This document shows positions 53,049-63,361 of a DNA stretch of 64,000 bases, in pieces. Location: contig NZ_HG315690.1 of assembly GCF_000455345.1 (NCBI RefSeq), positions 650,815 to 714,814 of the forward strand. Reading direction: 5' to 3'. Within the stretch, counting starts at the first letter, position 1, and each line of letters opens with the position of its first letter. The notes under the pieces are model-generated. The model was not told the origin of the DNA. It did no database searches and saw only the letters and a list, made by a program, of their open reading frames with translations. This stretch comes from Halopiger goleimassiliensis (GTDB taxonomy: Archaea; Halobacteriota; Halobacteria; Halobacteriales; Natrialbaceae). Both the position numbers and the translations under genes were made by a program.

Positions 53049-53270
53049 AGTATTTGCTCGTTTGAAGGGTGGGTCGTCTGACTGATAACGGTTTCGTATC
53101 CGATTGGATACGATTTCGAATGACGAAAATAATTTATCGAAAGAGAAATCACGCATCGCGTCCACCGGATTCATCTGGCCATCACTCATCAGTTACTGGC
53201 GGATGGCGGTTTCAAAAGACCGTCAGTCGGGGATTGGCGGTAGCGTCTGTCGGTTGTCCTGCGGAGAGCC
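53049..53270. promoter_or_regulatory. Suf operon promoter region
   Basis: 222 bases between the polB stop and sufC start. A TATA-like CGTTATCAG (minus strand) is at 53082-53090, 38 bases before the ATG, implying a leader of about 10 bases. The inverted repeat described separately adjoins it. A second AT-rich block is near 53128-53139. Confidence 0.6.
53094..53113. promoter_or_regulatory. Inverted repeat upstream of the sufC TATA box
   Basis: TCGTATCC (53094-53101), spacer GATT, GGATACGA (53106-53113): perfect 8-bp arms. It lies directly upstream of the TATA-like box, where activators bind in archaea. It does not match the TTAGG DtxR core. Confidence 0.5.
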
Positions 53271-56009
53271 CTACATGAAGCTGTCCAGTCCCTTCTGCTC
53301 CTGGCCGCTCTTGACCTCCTCCCAGGAGACGCCGAGCGCCTCGAGAATGCGCGAAATCGGCCCCTTCAGGGTCTTCTCGAGCATCTTGTCGTAGTCGACC
53401 TCGAACGCTTCGGGAATCTGGTCCTCGTACTCGAAGCAGATGACGTCCGGATCGCGCTTGAACGCACCGTAGAGGGGATCGGTCTGAGGGTCGAACCCTT
53501 CCTCGGCTTCCATCCGGCGGAAGAACGCGGGATCGACTCGCTCGAGGTAGAGCCGCTTTGGCTTGGACCCCCGCTGGAAATTAGTTCCGAGGAAGCGGTT
53601 GGCGTACTTCGCACCCCGGACCTGTGCGGTGTCGGTATCGTAGTTGTCCAGGCGTTTGCCGATGCCGCCGGGGATGGCGAGCTCCTCGAGGCTTACCTCG
53701 CCGGCGCGGACGTCTTCGATGACCTCGTTGACGTACTGCTTTGCGCCCTCGACGTCGCCCTCGGTGACGATCATCTCGATGACCTGGTGTTGGACCTCCT
53801 TGGTGATCGGCGCGATGTCCGAGCGCTGGTACTCGAAGCCGACGATGTCGATGTCGTCGACGTCTTTCCCTTCCTTCCAGACGATGTGGCCGGCGTAGCG
53901 TTTCTTCTTGCCCGCCTGGAAGAAGCGGCGGTAGAGCTTCTCGAACTCGATCTGGAAGCGGTGGGCCTCGGCGTTCAGATCTTCGCGCGCGAAGTCGTCG
54001 TAGCGACCGTTGATGTGCTCCTCGATCTCGAAGGACGTCTCGAGTGCCTCGTCCTTTGAGACGTCCGGTCCGAGCTCGAGCATGACCGAGTCGGTGTCAC
54101 CATATGTGACCTGATAATTAAGTTCGTTTGCGGCAGTCTCCGTAAATTCGATCACTTCGCGCCCAGTAGCGGTAATCGCGGATGCTGCTTCTTTGTCATA
54201 TAGACGGAACTGTTCCCAACCTGACACTCCGTAGAGCGAGTTCATGATAACCTTTACCGCACCCTGCTGGCGATCGTACTGCTCGTACTCGGGGGTGCCG
54301 GGCTCGTGTTGATCCCGCAGTTCCTTCTTCTCCTCGCGCTCGGCGAGCAGTTCTTCGATCATCGTCCGGTTGACGCCGTCGGGCTCTTTCCGGAAGTGGG
54401 TCCCCGTCGGTGCCTCGTAGGTCTCGCCGTCGTACTCGTCGGGATCGACCTTCGTCTCCGGCGAGGCGTTGATCGTCACCATGCACATCGGGTACAGGCT
54501 CTTGAGGTCGAGCACGGTGACGTTCTCCTTGACGCCCGTGATCGGTTCGAAGACGGCACCGCCCTCGTACTCCTCGCCGCCTTCCTGCTGCCCCTTCGAG
54601 GGAAGGGCGAACTCGCCGTGAGCCTGGTGGAGGACGTACATGTCGACCGCGTCGCCGGGCGTGGGCGCGTCCTCGAGTTTACAGCCGACGAACGAGCGGA
54701 CCTCGTCCCAGAAGGCGATGATCTCCTGCTGGCGGTCGAGTTCGACGCAGAGTTCGACGTCCCGGAGGTTGTACTCGAGTAGTTTCGTGGGGTCGTCCTC
54801 CCAGAGATCGCCGATGTCGCCGGCGTAGCGCTCCTTGCCGACGCCCAGCTCCTCCTCGCCGACGGCGTCGAGCCGGTAGGAGTCGAGTTCGGAGAACACC
54901 ATCCGCTGGTAGCCATACAGCAGGTCGAAGACGACCCGCCCCTTGACGTCCGGCCCACCCCAGTTGCTGCGCCACACTTCGTCCACGCGCGAGAGCCGGT
55001 CGGGGTTCAGGTCGTAGTCGTGGTGTGGCCCCTCGAGTTCCTCGAGGCGATCCAGGAAATAAGGAGCGTCGAAATCCTCGAAGTTCCACCCGCAGAGAAC
55101 GTCTGGATCGGTTTCTTCGATGTAGTCGATGAACGCCTCGAGCATCGCTTCCTCCTCCTCGAAGGCCCGCACCTCGTGATCGATCTCGCCCTCGATCGGC
55201 TCGTACTGGTCGATCTCGGTCGGGATCTCGCCCTCGCCGATCGGGGCCTCGTAGAGCCACATGACGTACTCGTCGCGGTAGGAATCGTGGCTGGTGAGAC
55301 AGACGATCGGCTCCTCGCCGTCCTCGGGGAAGCCCGAGCGGTCGTCGACCTCGATGTCGAACGTGTTGACCCGGGGCGTCGCGTCCACGTCGGCCGGTTC
55401 GACCTCGTCGTGGGGAACGACGAGCGAGTCGTCGTCGGCGCGTCGTTCCGGGACCTGAATTCCGCTCCGGATGTCCTTGTCGATCAGAAACCGGTTCGGG
55501 AACAGGATGTCGGCCTCGTAGTGCTCGAAGTCGTCGCGCACCTGCCCGACGTCGCGGGGCGTCTGGCCGAAGATCTTCGTGAGTTTCTCCCCGCGGATGC
55601 TCTCGTAGGGCTCGCCGTTCCGATCGTGTTCGCGGCTGCCCGTCAGCCGATCGTACTGCTCCTCTGGCGGCCGCTCGAGCGTGTCGGTCGGCGCGTAGAA
55701 GTAGGGCCGAAAGCCGACGACCTGGACGTGTTCCAGTTCGCCATCGGGCGTTCGGCCGAACACGTGCATGATCGGTCGCTCCTCGTCGCCGTAGCCGGCG
55801 ACGGTGTAGTCGACTTGCATCACCGCGAGGTCGAGTTCGCCCTGCGCCTCGGGCAGGGTCTCCTCCAGCACGTCGATTACCTCGGCTGCATCCCTGCCGC
55901 CGTTGCCGGCGACGGCGACTGCCTCTTCGTCCGGCCTCGAGGACTCCGACTCCGTCGCGTCGTCGGACGTGGAGAACTCCGCGAGTCCGGTCTGGCCCGC
56001 CTCAGTCAT
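53271..56009 (-). CDS. polB: Family B DNA polymerase, intein-free
   Basis: A 912-residue replicative polymerase. Residues 1-60 are a disordered acidic extension. The exonuclease domain has the motif FDIEVDDRSGF (Exo I) and CGWNFEDFDAPYF (Exo II). Polymerase motifs: DLKSLYPMC at about 501-509, KVIMNSLYGVSG at about 580-592, and YGDTDSVML near 635. Each of these three is a common intein site in haloarchaeal polB, and each is uninterrupted here. Longer frame to 56114 is ignored; ATG at 56009 gives the MTEAGQTGLAEF start. Confidence 0.95.
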   Translation of the reverse strand: MTEAGQTGLAEFSTSDDATESESSRPDEEAVAVAGNGGRDAAEVIDVLEETLPEAQGELDLAVMQVDYTVAGYGDEERPIMHVFGRTPDGELEHVQVVGFRPYFYAPTDTLERPPEEQYDRLTGSREHDRNGEPYESIRGEKLTKIFGQTPRDVGQVRDDFEHYEADILFPNRFLIDKDIRSGIQVPERRADDDSLVVPHDEVEPADVDATPRVNTFDIEVDDRSGFPEDGEEPIVCLTSHDSYRDEYVMWLYEAPIGEGEIPTEIDQYEPIEGEIDHEVRAFEEEEAMLEAFIDYIEETDPDVLCGWNFEDFDAPYFLDRLEELEGPHHDYDLNPDRLSRVDEVWRSNWGGPDVKGRVVFDLLYGYQRMVFSELDSYRLDAVGEEELGVGKERYAGDIGDLWEDDPTKLLEYNLRDVELCVELDRQQEIIAFWDEVRSFVGCKLEDAPTPGDAVDMYVLHQAHGEFALPSKGQQEGGEEYEGGAVFEPITGVKENVTVLDLKSLYPMCMVTINASPETKVDPDEYDGETYEAPTGTHFRKEPDGVNRTMIEELLAEREEKKELRDQHEPGTPEYEQYDRQQGAVKVIMNSLYGVSGWEQFRLYDKEAASAITATGREVIEFTETAANELNYQVTYGDTDSVMLELGPDVSKDEALETSFEIEEHINGRYDDFAREDLNAEAHRFQIEFEKLYRRFFQAGKKKRYAGHIVWKEGKDVDDIDIVGFEYQRSDIAPITKEVQHQVIEMIVTEGDVEGAKQYVNEVIEDVRAGEVSLEELAIPGGIGKRLDNYDTDTAQVRGAKYANRFLGTNFQRGSKPKRLYLERVDPAFFRRMEAEEGFDPQTDPLYGAFKRDPDVICFEYEDQIPEAFEVDYDKMLEKTLKGPISRILEALGVSWEEVKSGQEQKGLDSFM

Positions 56010-56136
56010 GGTGTCGGGGTTGGCAGTCGGCAACCAAAAACCCCCCGTCATTCCGACTGGCGTCCACCGGCGGACGCTTGCGAGAGCAACAAGACATATA
56101 ATGTGGTAACACATAACACAGACATAGGTGATCGCT

Positions 56137-56310
56137 GTGTCTACTCTCGACGACGACCCAGACGGCGAACGTGAATCGAACGTCGATCCCGACGGGATCG
56201 CGACGATCGAGTCCTACGAAACCGACGACGGCGTCGTCTTCTACGACGCCCAGAACCCACTCGCGTGGGTCGAAACCTCCCGGACGCTGCCGCTCGAGGA
56301 GTGCGCCTGA
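56137..56310 (+). CDS. Small haloarchaeal protein, DUF7331-like
   Basis: A 57-residue protein: polar N-terminus, then VDPDGIATIESYETDDGVVF and YDAQNPLAWVETSRTLPLEE, a motif shared by a family of short haloarchaeal proteins (DUF7331, from memory). Start is GTG at 56137, giving a STLDDD N-terminus; the GTG at 56128 is 3 codons earlier and less likely. An AT-rich ACATAACA at 56111-56118 is about 23 bases upstream. Function unknown. Confidence 0.78.
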   Translation: MSTLDDDPDGERESNVDPDGIATIESYETDDGVVFYDAQNPLAWVETSRTLPLEECA

Positions 56311-56358
56311 GTTCGCGAAATACGAATCCTTTTTTCGACTGTCGCCGACAGTCACCCT

Positions 56359-56871
56359 GTGGTCTTCGAACGGACCGAGCACGAGCCCGAGGAATACGAT
56401 CCCGAGGACGACTTCGAGGATCCCGACAGCGACTCGCTCACGATCCCCCGCGTCGAGACCGAGGAGGCCGGGTCGGGACTGCGAAGCGACCTCGAAGCCG
56501 ACCTCGAAGTCCCCGAAACCGCGATCCGTGACGAGGACGTACCGCCGGACCTCGTGCGGACCTTCTGGGCGATCGTTCTCGTGATCAACGGCGCAGTGCT
56601 GGCCGGTTCGGTCGGCGGACTCCTGCTCCTGTTCGAGGGCGATACGAGACGTGGCGTCCCGTTGCTCGCCGGCGGAATTGTCCTCCTCGGGTTCGCCTAC
56701 CGCCGCTACCGAACGTACAAGCGTTCGGCGACGTCGGACGGCGACGAGTCCGCTGATTCGGCCGACGCGGACCCACCCGATCCAACCGACGCCGATCCGG
56801 ACGCGGTCGACGACACAACGGACCCGGACGGGGACGACACCGACGACAACTCGATTCACGAATTCGGGTAA
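56359..56871 (+). CDS. Two-helix membrane protein, haloarchaeal DUF7322-like
   Basis: A 170-residue protein: acidic N-terminal 60 residues, two membrane helices (TFWAIVLVINGAVLAGSVGG and VPLLAGGIVLLGFAYRRY), and a 50-residue Asp-rich tail. Start is a GTG. It resembles a haloarchaeal family that I recall as DUF7322. It follows the DUF7331-like gene by 48 bases; this order next to polB and rad50 is common in haloarchaea as I remember it. Function unknown. Confidence 0.78.
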   Translation: MVFERTEHEPEEYDPEDDFEDPDSDSLTIPRVETEEAGSGLRSDLEADLEVPETAIRDEDVPPDLVRTFWAIVLVINGAVLAGSVGGLLLLFEGDTRRGVPLLAGGIVLLGFAYRRYRTYKRSATSDGDESADSADADPPDPTDADPDAVDDTTDPDGDDTDDNSIHEFG

Positions 56872-56921
56872 ACTACTTCAGGCCCGCAGCCCCAGTTGCC
56901 ACCACCGGACGAGCGACCATC

Positions 56922-57485
56922 ATGAAAACCGTCCAGGACGACACCGGCAAACGATATCTGTTGTGCAAGCAATCCGAACACGCGAGCCTCGTTCGGGATC
57001 CGGTAAGCGGGAACGAGTGTTACGTACAAAACGATCGCCTCGAGTCGATCGACGAGAGTCCGCTCGAGACGGCCGCAGGGACTGTCCCCGACGCCGTTCG
57101 GACGGTGCTGACCAACGTCCACGACGAGGCGACGCTGGGATTGCTGTTCGAACTCGAGGCCCGCGGGCCACTCCCCGTGCGGTCGCTGCTCGAGGGCTAC
57201 GACTTCTGTGAGAGTGACCTCCACGGTCGGCTCGGGGTGTTGACGGCCGCAGGCCTGCTCGAGGAGACCGACGTCGCCGACGAGCGCGGCTACCGAGTCA
57301 CTGACACCTGCACGGACGCACTCGAGGTCCTTCGCGCATCCGACGGCGAGTCAGCGGCCGACGAAGCGACCGCAACGCAGGACGGCCAAGTGGAGACGAC
57401 CGAGGACGAGACGTCGACGACGGCGGAATCCGCGCCCGCCGAAGACGGGTCGTCCACGGACGAACCGACGGAAGTCGGTTCCTGA
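56922..57485 (+). CDS. Winged-helix-like protein, haloarchaeal DUF7346-like
   Basis: A 187-residue protein. Residues 1-45 contain CKQSEHASLVRDPVSGNECY; residues 55-130 form a winged helix: VRTVLTNVHDEATLGLLFEL, LPVRSLLEGYDFCESDLHGR, LGVLTAAGLLEETDVADERG. Residues 140-187 are an acidic low-complexity tail. I recall the family as DUF7346. Its stop abuts the convergent rad50 stop with no gap. A regulatory role is a guess. Confidence 0.8.
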   Translation: MKTVQDDTGKRYLLCKQSEHASLVRDPVSGNECYVQNDRLESIDESPLETAAGTVPDAVRTVLTNVHDEATLGLLFELEARGPLPVRSLLEGYDFCESDLHGRLGVLTAAGLLEETDVADERGYRVTDTCTDALEVLRASDGESAADEATATQDGQVETTEDETSTTAESAPAEDGSSTDEPTEVGS

Positions 57486-60176
57486 TCAATCCGACGCCAG
57501 CAGTGCCGTCTCGGGCGGTTCGCCCCGTTCCAGTTGCGAGCGGTTCGAGGTCGCGTCTTTCTCGACGCGCACGAGCGAGTCCGCCGCGCCGACGAGTTCC
57601 TCGTCGTGGCTGACGACGACGATCTGTTCGACACCCAGTTCGCGCATCGACTCGACCAGCGAGACGAGTTGCGTCACGTGACCCGAATCGAGGAACACCG
57701 TCGGCTCGTCGAGGATGAGCGGCGGCATCGGTGCCGTCCCCTCGACCCCCTCGGCGAGCAACCGATAGATCGCACACCGGAGGCTCAGGTTGAACAGCGC
57801 CCGTTCGCCGCCCGAGAGCTGTTCCGGCTCGAGCGCCTCGCCGTCCTTCTGGTAGACCGTCAGCCGGTAGTCGCCGTCGAGTTCGATCGAGGCGTAGGAG
57901 TCGTTCTGGTAGACCAGCTCGAACGTCTCGTTCAGCAGTCGCTCCAGGGTCTCGACGTTGCGCTGGCGTAGCTCCGAGCGCAACTCGCCGTAGGTCGTCT
58001 GTAGCGTCTCGGCCTCGTCGTACAGCGACTCGAGCCGGTCACAGCGCGCTCCGACCGTCTCGAGGCGCTCCCTGAGTTCCTCGAGTTCTTCGATCTCGCG
58101 CTCGACCGCGCCGATCGCGTTCTGGATCTCGGTGCGTCGTTCCTCGAGTTCCTCGAGTTTCGCGTCGACCTTCTCGATGTACTCCTCGGCGTTTCGCTTG
58201 TCCTCGCGGGCCGCCTGGACGCGGTCCTCGTCGAACTCGGCCTCGAGTTCCCGTTTGCGCTCGCGCTTGCTCGAGAGCGTCTCCCGTCGCTCGTCGTTGA
58301 GCTGTTTCCAGTCCCGGCGGCGTTCGCGGAGGGTCTGGATCTCGCTCTCGAGGTCGGCACGTTCGGCGTCGACCTCGACGACGCGCCGGAGCGATTCGAG
58401 CGTCGCCTTGATATCGCTGCGCTCGCCGTTGATCTCGCCGAGTTCCGCCCGCTTGTCGTCGACGTCTTCCTCGAGTTCCTCGGCCTCGGCGCGTTTCGCT
58501 TCGGCCTCGGCCTCGTACTCGTCGGCGTCCTCGAGCAGTCGGTCTCGCTGCTCGCGTCGGTCCGCGAGACTCTCGCGTTTCTCCGCGACTAACTGCTCGA
58601 CGTTGTCGCGGTTCTCCTCGAGCCGGTCGACCCGCCGCTCCGCTTCCCGAAGCGTTTCGGCGCGCTCGATCCGCTCGTCGAGGTCGTCGCGGTCGGCCTC
58701 GAGTTCCTCGAGCCGCTTCTCGAGCGCCTCGAGTTCCTCGTGCTTGTCGTCGAGGACGTCGACGTGCGGCGAGTCCTCGACGGACTGGCCACACTCCGGA
58801 CACTTCCCCTCCTCGAGGAGGCGTTCGCCCTCCTCGATGGCGTTCTCGACCGTCCGGATCTCGGCGGTGACGTCGCCGATTTCGTCGGTGAGGTCCTCGC
58901 GCTCGGCCTCGAGGTCCTCGAGGTGGTCGGCGGCCTCGCCGAACGCGACGGATGCCGAACCGAACTCCTCGCGAGCGGACTCGATTTCGCTCTCGAGTTC
59001 CTCGAGCTTTTCCTCCCGGTCGGCGATGTCTTCCTCGTCGCGTTCGACGCGCTCGGTGAGGTCCTCGGCTTCCGAACGAGCTTCCTCGGCCTCCGAGTCG
59101 AGGTCGTCGGCCGCCTCGCGGAGCCGTTCGATCTCGCCGTTGGTCTCCGTGATCGCGACGCGGACGTCCTCGAGGTCGTCTCGGAGTTCCTCGTCGCGGG
59201 CCTCGAGGTCGGCGATTCGGTCTTCGACTGCGTCCGTGTCGGCCTCGGAACCGAGGTCCTCGAGGGCCGCCTCCGCGAGCAGTTCCGCCCGTTCCTCGGC
59301 GAGGGCCTCCCGCTGGCTCTCGAGGTCGTCGATCCGGTCGTTCGCGTCCTCGCGGTCGGCTTCGGTCTCCGAGATTTTCGATCGAAGCACCTCGATCTCC
59401 TCCTCGAGGTCCGCGATCTCCGCGCGAGTCTCCTCGTGGCGCTCGAGGACGTCCGCGGCGGTGTCGAGGGTCTCTTTCGCCTGTTCGCGTTGGGTCTCGT
59501 AGTGGTCGATCTCCTCGGTGACCTCCGCGCGTCTGGATTCGAGGCCGTTCAGGCGCTCGTGGAGGTCCTTCTCCGCTTTCGCCTCGACCTGCTTGCGGAC
59601 GTCCTCGAGGACCTCCCGCTGGCCGTCGAGGACGGACTTGACGCCGAGGCGGGCCTCGCTGGCCCGCTCGCGGTACTCCTCGAGCGCACCGAGCTGGAGG
59701 AGGTCGTCGATCATGTCCTGCCGGTCACTCGGCGAGGCGTGGATGAGTTTGTTGACCTCGCCCTGGCGGACGTACGCGCAGTTGACGAACGCGTCGGCGT
59801 CCATCCGCAGCAGTTCGGTCACCTCTCGGCGGACGTCGCGGGCACCCTCGATCGTCCCGGCCGGCGTCTCGAGAACACACTTCGTCGTCGTCGCCCGGTC
59901 ACCGCGGAGTTTCAGGCGACGCTCGACGTGGTACTCGCGGCCGTCGTGGGTGAACCACAGTTCGACCTCGGCTTCCTCCTCGCCGGTCGTGATGACGTCG
60001 TCCAGCGTCCGGTCGTCCAGCGCCTTCGAGCCGTACAGCGCGAAGAAGACGGCCTCGAGCAGCGTCGACTTGCCGCTGCCGTTGACGCCGTGGACGACGG
60101 TGACGCCGCGCTCGAGACCGAGGTCGGCGTCGCCGTAGCACTTGAAGTTCCGCAGGCGGATCCGCTCGACCCTCAC
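57486..60176 (-). CDS. rad50: DNA double-strand break repair ATPase Rad50
   Basis: An 896-residue SMC-like protein. Walker [10 protein letters not shown] is at residues 30-38, followed by long coiled coils with the zinc-hook CPEC motif (Cys459 and Cys462), and a C-terminal ABC half: [20 protein letters not shown] signature, then [14 protein letters not shown] Walker B. With Mre11 it tethers and processes broken DNA ends. The start ATG overlaps the stop of mre11 by 4 bases, as usual for a co-translated pair. Confidence 0.95.
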   Translation of the reverse strand: MRVERIRLRNFKCYGDADLGLERGVTVVHGVNGSGKSTLLEAVFFALYGSKALDDRTLDDVITTGEEEAEVELWFTHDGREYHVERRLKLRGDRATTTKCVLETPAGTIEGARDVRREVTELLRMDADAFVNCAYVRQGEVNKLIHASPSDRQDMIDDLLQLGALEEYRERASEARLGVKSVLDGQREVLEDVRKQVEAKAEKDLHERLNGLESRRAEVTEEIDHYETQREQAKETLDTAADVLERHEETRAEIADLEEEIEVLRSKISETEADREDANDRIDDLESQREALAEERAELLAEAALEDLGSEADTDAVEDRIADLEARDEELRDDLEDVRVAITETNGEIERLREAADDLDSEAEEARSEAEDLTERVERDEEDIADREEKLEELESEIESAREEFGSASVAFGEAADHLEDLEAEREDLTDEIGDVTAEIRTVENAIEEGERLLEEGKCPECGQSVEDSPHVDVLDDKHEELEALEKRLEELEADRDDLDERIERAETLREAERRVDRLEENRDNVEQLVAEKRESLADRREQRDRLLEDADEYEAEAEAKRAEAEELEEDVDDKRAELGEINGERSDIKATLESLRRVVEVDAERADLESEIQTLRERRRDWKQLNDERRETLSSKRERKRELEAEFDEDRVQAAREDKRNAEEYIEKVDAKLEELEERRTEIQNAIGAVEREIEELEELRERLETVGARCDRLESLYDEAETLQTTYGELRSELRQRNVETLERLLNETFELVYQNDSYASIELDGDYRLTVYQKDGEALEPEQLSGGERALFNLSLRCAIYRLLAEGVEGTAPMPPLILDEPTVFLDSGHVTQLVSLVESMRELGVEQIVVVSHDEELVGAADSLVRVEKDATSNRSQLERGEPPETALLASD

Positions 60177-61576
60177 GCGAAATCACCCAGCGAAGCGGTG
60201 TCGGCGTCCACAGGTTCCTCACCGTCGGCGGATTCACCGTCGTCGGCGACGGCAGTCTCGTCGCTCCCGTCGGCGACGGACGTCTCGCCACCCTGCTCGT
60301 CGGCGGTCGTCTCATCGGCCGAATCGTCGCTCGAGGACTCGGCGTCGGCCGCTCGGTCCGAATCGGTCGACTCGGCGTCGGTCGCCGACGCCCCCGTCTC
60401 CTCGAGTTGGTCGGCGACCGTCGTCACGCCCTCGTCGCCGGGCTCCCGTTCCGGGGCGGGGTCGAACGCCGACTCGTCGTCCTCGAGCAGGTCGCGGACC
60501 CGACGCTCGACGGTCTCGCGGACGTTCGAATCGGGCAGGTCGTCGTTGCGGACCGTCTCGTCGATCTCGAGGGCGGCGTCGCTCAGCCCCAGTTGGCGGA
60601 CGCGGTCGCGGACGGCCTCGTCGGGATCGGCGAAACTGACGGAGACCTCCTCGTCCTCGTCGGGCAGGTCTCGGCGGTCGTTGACCCGGGCGACGAGCGC
60701 CCCGCGGTCGATCGCCAGTTCCTCGATCGCGGCGGGGGTGATCGGTCGTCCCTCGCCCTCGATGGTGACGATGACGACCGCGTCCTCGAGGTCGTGCTGG
60801 CGAACGCGTTCCTGAACGCGGTCGATCCCCTCGCCGTCCTCGAGTTCGACGTCGACGAAGACGAACTCGCGGGTGTCGGTAAGTCCCCGCCGGGTGATGG
60901 CGACTTGTTCCTCGAAGGTGACGAGGTTGTAGCCGCGGGGGTCGCGCTCGCTGGCGCTGGCGCGCTCGGTCGACCCGCAGTAGGTGACCCAGGTGTCCTC
61001 GACTTCTGCCGTGTCCGGGGCGTGGTTGTCGCCCAGCAGGACGGCGTCGAAGTCGACGGTCGACTCCGTCAGGAGGCGTTCGGTGTCCCAGTCGGCGTGG
61101 GGGAACGGCTCGAAGAGGCCGTGGCTCACGAGGGCGGTGTGGTTTGCCGTCTCCGGCGGCGCGGCGAACTCGTACTCGAGATCCTCGCGGCGTGAGCGAG
61201 GGACGAAGTCGAGGCCGTAGATCGCCACGTCGTCGATTACCACTGGGTCGGCCTCGAGTCGGGTGGCGAGGCCGAGGTCGGCGAACAGATCGAGCCACTG
61301 GGCGTCGCGTTTCCCCTCGTGGTTGCCGACGACGGCGAGAAAGGGAATGTCGGCGTCGGCGAGCGTCCGCAGAATCTCGACGGTTCCCTGGAGATCGACG
61401 AGACTTGGCCGCCGGTCGTGAAAGAGGTCCCCCGCGTGGACGACGGCGTCGACGTCGTCGTCGACGGCGTCCTCGGCGACGCTCCGGAAGGCCTCGAGAA
61501 AGTCCCGGCGGCGCTCGGGCGAGTTGTACTGCTGGTACCCGATGTGGGTGTCGCCCGTGTGTATCACCCGTGTCAT
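60173..61576 (-). CDS. mre11: DNA double-strand break repair nuclease Mre11
   Basis: A 467-residue calcineurin-like nuclease. Metal-binding motifs: [16 protein letters not shown] (D-x-H), [14 protein letters not shown] (GD), [15 protein letters not shown] (GNH), [13 protein letters not shown] (H), [13 protein letters not shown] (GDxH). The C-terminal 100 residues are an acidic tail (EESASA-like [19 protein letters not shown]), probably disordered. A TATA-like CATTTAGGG lies about 27 bases before ATG 61576. It is followed by rad50 with a 4-base overlap. Confidence 0.95.
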   Translation of the reverse strand: MTRVIHTGDTHIGYQQYNSPERRRDFLEAFRSVAEDAVDDDVDAVVHAGDLFHDRRPSLVDLQGTVEILRTLADADIPFLAVVGNHEGKRDAQWLDLFADLGLATRLEADPVVIDDVAIYGLDFVPRSRREDLEYEFAAPPETANHTALVSHGLFEPFPHADWDTERLLTESTVDFDAVLLGDNHAPDTAEVEDTWVTYCGSTERASASERDPRGYNLVTFEEQVAITRRGLTDTREFVFVDVELEDGEGIDRVQERVRQHDLEDAVVIVTIEGEGRPITPAAIEELAIDRGALVARVNDRRDLPDEDEEVSVSFADPDEAVRDRVRQLGLSDAALEIDETVRNDDLPDSNVRETVERRVRDLLEDDESAFDPAPEREPGDEGVTTVADQLEETGASATDAESTDSDRAADAESSSDDSADETTADEQGGETSVADGSDETAVADDGESADGEEPVDADTASLGDFA

Positions 61577-62035
61577 TACCCCGTCGTTGACGGGCAGGCC
61601 CTAAATGGGTTCCGCGAGCGGAGTGAAACTAAAACCGACACGTCAGTTCGGACCTACTCGAGGCCCGGACACGTAGTCCCGGCTCCGTCTCTGGAGAGCC
61701 CCCGCTGGTCGGTTCACGATCGAACCGACGCGCGCGAGGATTCGGGGCGTCCATCCCGGAATCGGCGGCCGACAAACGACCAGTACCGGGGCCACCACCG
61801 GGTACTGACCGCGGACACGTATCCTTATACAGGTATAATGCTGTATAAGTTTTTTCGCGTCTCATACTGGGACACCCACATCCGACCATGTGTAAACGGC
61901 TATGTTTATATAGTTACGTCTGGTGAACTGTTCCCGAGCGGACCCCATGATCGTAACGCAATTAGGTGGATCAGGGAACGAATCGTACAGTAACGCTGGA
62001 AGTGCCTTCAGATACGTGAACGGGGGTGAGACCGG
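61577..62035. promoter_or_regulatory. Long divergent region upstream of the NarK-type gene
   Basis: 459 bases. A TATA-like TTTATATAG is at 61905-61913, so a transcript would begin near 61940 with about 100 bases of leader before ATG 62036; GGGGGTGAG at 62021-62029 is a possible ribosome site. The long inverted repeat is at 61824-61849. No gene is apparent. Confidence 0.55.
61824..61849. promoter_or_regulatory. Long inverted repeat upstream of the NarK-type gene
   Basis: CTTATACAG (61824-61832), 8-base spacer GTATAATG, CTGTATAAG (61841-61849): perfect 9-bp arms. It is about 60 bases upstream of the TATA-like box. A regulator site is likely; the arms do not match the CGAA-n4-TTCG site of the haloarchaeal nitrate regulator that I know of. 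Confidence 0.5.
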
Positions 62036-63355
62036 ATGATCGAGGGGAAGTACAAGAACTTGCTGCTCGCGACGGCGATGTTCAACCTCGGGTTCGTCAT
62101 CTGGTTCTCCTTCGCTCCGTTCACCGGCGGCATCGCCGACGAGTTCGGACTCTCGGTGACGCAACTCGGGATCGTCTCGAGCGCGGCCGTGATCGCCGTG
62201 CCGCTGGGCCGGATCGTCATCGGGCCGCTGACCGACCGGTACGGTGCGCCCGTGACGGCGTGCGTGACGATGGGTATCGTCGGGACGTTCGCCATCGTCA
62301 GCGCGTTCGCCCAGAGTTACGAGGTGTTCATCACCTCCCGGGTGATCGCCTCGCTGTCCGGGATCACGTTCGTGATCGGCATCCAGCACGTCTCGGAGTG
62401 GTTCGAGGAAGAGGAACTGGGCACCGCCGAAGGGATCTACGCTGGGATCGGTAACGCCGGTGCCGGCCTGGGGGCGTACTTCACGCTTCCGCGCATCTTC
62501 GGCGAGGGGTACGCCGGACCGATCTTCTCGACGAACTGGCGCGCCGCGTTTTTCTACACGGGCGTGCTGGCCATCGTCGTCGGCGTCTGTTACTACCTCT
62601 TCGGAGATGCGGCGAAGAGCCGGGCGAAACGCGAGGCGACCAAACGGGGCGTCTCGTTCGAACAGTGGCTCTACGTCGCCACGCGCCACGGCGCGGTCGT
62701 CCTCTCGGCCGCCTACGTCATGACCTTCGGCCTCGAGCTGGCGATGAACGGCTGGCTCGGCACCTACTACCGCAAAGGGTTCGGCCAGGAGGATCTCGTG
62801 ATCGCGGCGACGTTCGCGGCGACGTTCTCGATCGCCGCCGGCCTCCTCCGTCCGATCGGCGGCTACGTAAGCGACCTCGCGGCACGCAAGAAGCGCGATT
62901 TCCTTCCCTGGTTCCCCGGCCGCTACCGCGAGCAGTGGACGTTCACGACGCTGGTATTCGTCGTGCTGACCATGTTCGGCATGACGGCAGCGGGCTACAC
63001 TGGAAACATCTACGCGGCCGTGGCCGCCGCGTTCCTCGTCGGGATCGGTTGTGCGTTCGCCGAAGGGGCCATCTTCGCACAGGTCCCGTCGATGTTCCCC
63101 GACGATTCGGGGAGCGTCGCCGGGGTCGTGGGCGGCATCGGTTCCTCCGGCGGATCGATCTATCCGCTGATCTTCGCGGCACCCTTCCTGAACCTCCACC
63201 TGGGGTACGCCGTCGTCGGGGTCACGATGGTGCCGATCGTCGCGCTGGCTGCGTGGGTCTTCCAGCCCAGGATCGCCGAACGCGCCACCGAGGACGGGTG
63301 GATCGTCGGCGAACCTCCCGAACCGAGCGGTTCCGCCGTCTCCGCCGACGATTGA
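62036..63355 (+). CDS. NarK-type MFS transporter (nitrate/nitrite)
   Basis: A 439-residue transporter with about 12 membrane helices. The nitrate/nitrite porter signature is in AGIGNAGAGLGAYFTLP (about residues 138-154) and a second one in VVGGIGSSGGSIYPLIF (about 364-380). N-terminus MIEGKYKNLLLATAMFNLGF and DRYGAPVTACVTMG (motif A-like loop) fit the family. No nitrate reductase gene is in the window, so direction (nitrate uptake, nitrite export) cannot be decided. A hairpin repeat starts 6 bases after the stop. Confidence 0.9.
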   Translation: MIEGKYKNLLLATAMFNLGFVIWFSFAPFTGGIADEFGLSVTQLGIVSSAAVIAVPLGRIVIGPLTDRYGAPVTACVTMGIVGTFAIVSAFAQSYEVFITSRVIASLSGITFVIGIQHVSEWFEEEELGTAEGIYAGIGNAGAGLGAYFTLPRIFGEGYAGPIFSTNWRAAFFYTGVLAIVVGVCYYLFGDAAKSRAKREATKRGVSFEQWLYVATRHGAVVLSAAYVMTFGLELAMNGWLGTYYRKGFGQEDLVIAATFAATFSIAAGLLRPIGGYVSDLAARKKRDFLPWFPGRYREQWTFTTLVFVVLTMFGMTAAGYTGNIYAAVAAAFLVGIGCAFAEGAIFAQVPSMFPDDSGSVAGVVGGIGSSGGSIYPLIFAAPFLNLHLGYAVVGVTMVPIVALAAWVFQPRIAERATEDGWIVGEPPEPSGSAVSADD

Positions 63356-63361
63356 TAGAAT

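Noticed and set aside
58132-60815. Very long Ser- and Leu-rich plus-strand frames opposite rad50
   Set aside because: Composition results from antisense of coiled-coil Glu/Leu codons; rad50 is unambiguous.
61571-61595. CCCGTC/GACGGG inverted repeat at the mre11 start
   Set aside because: Six-base arms in GC-rich DNA occur often; no further support.
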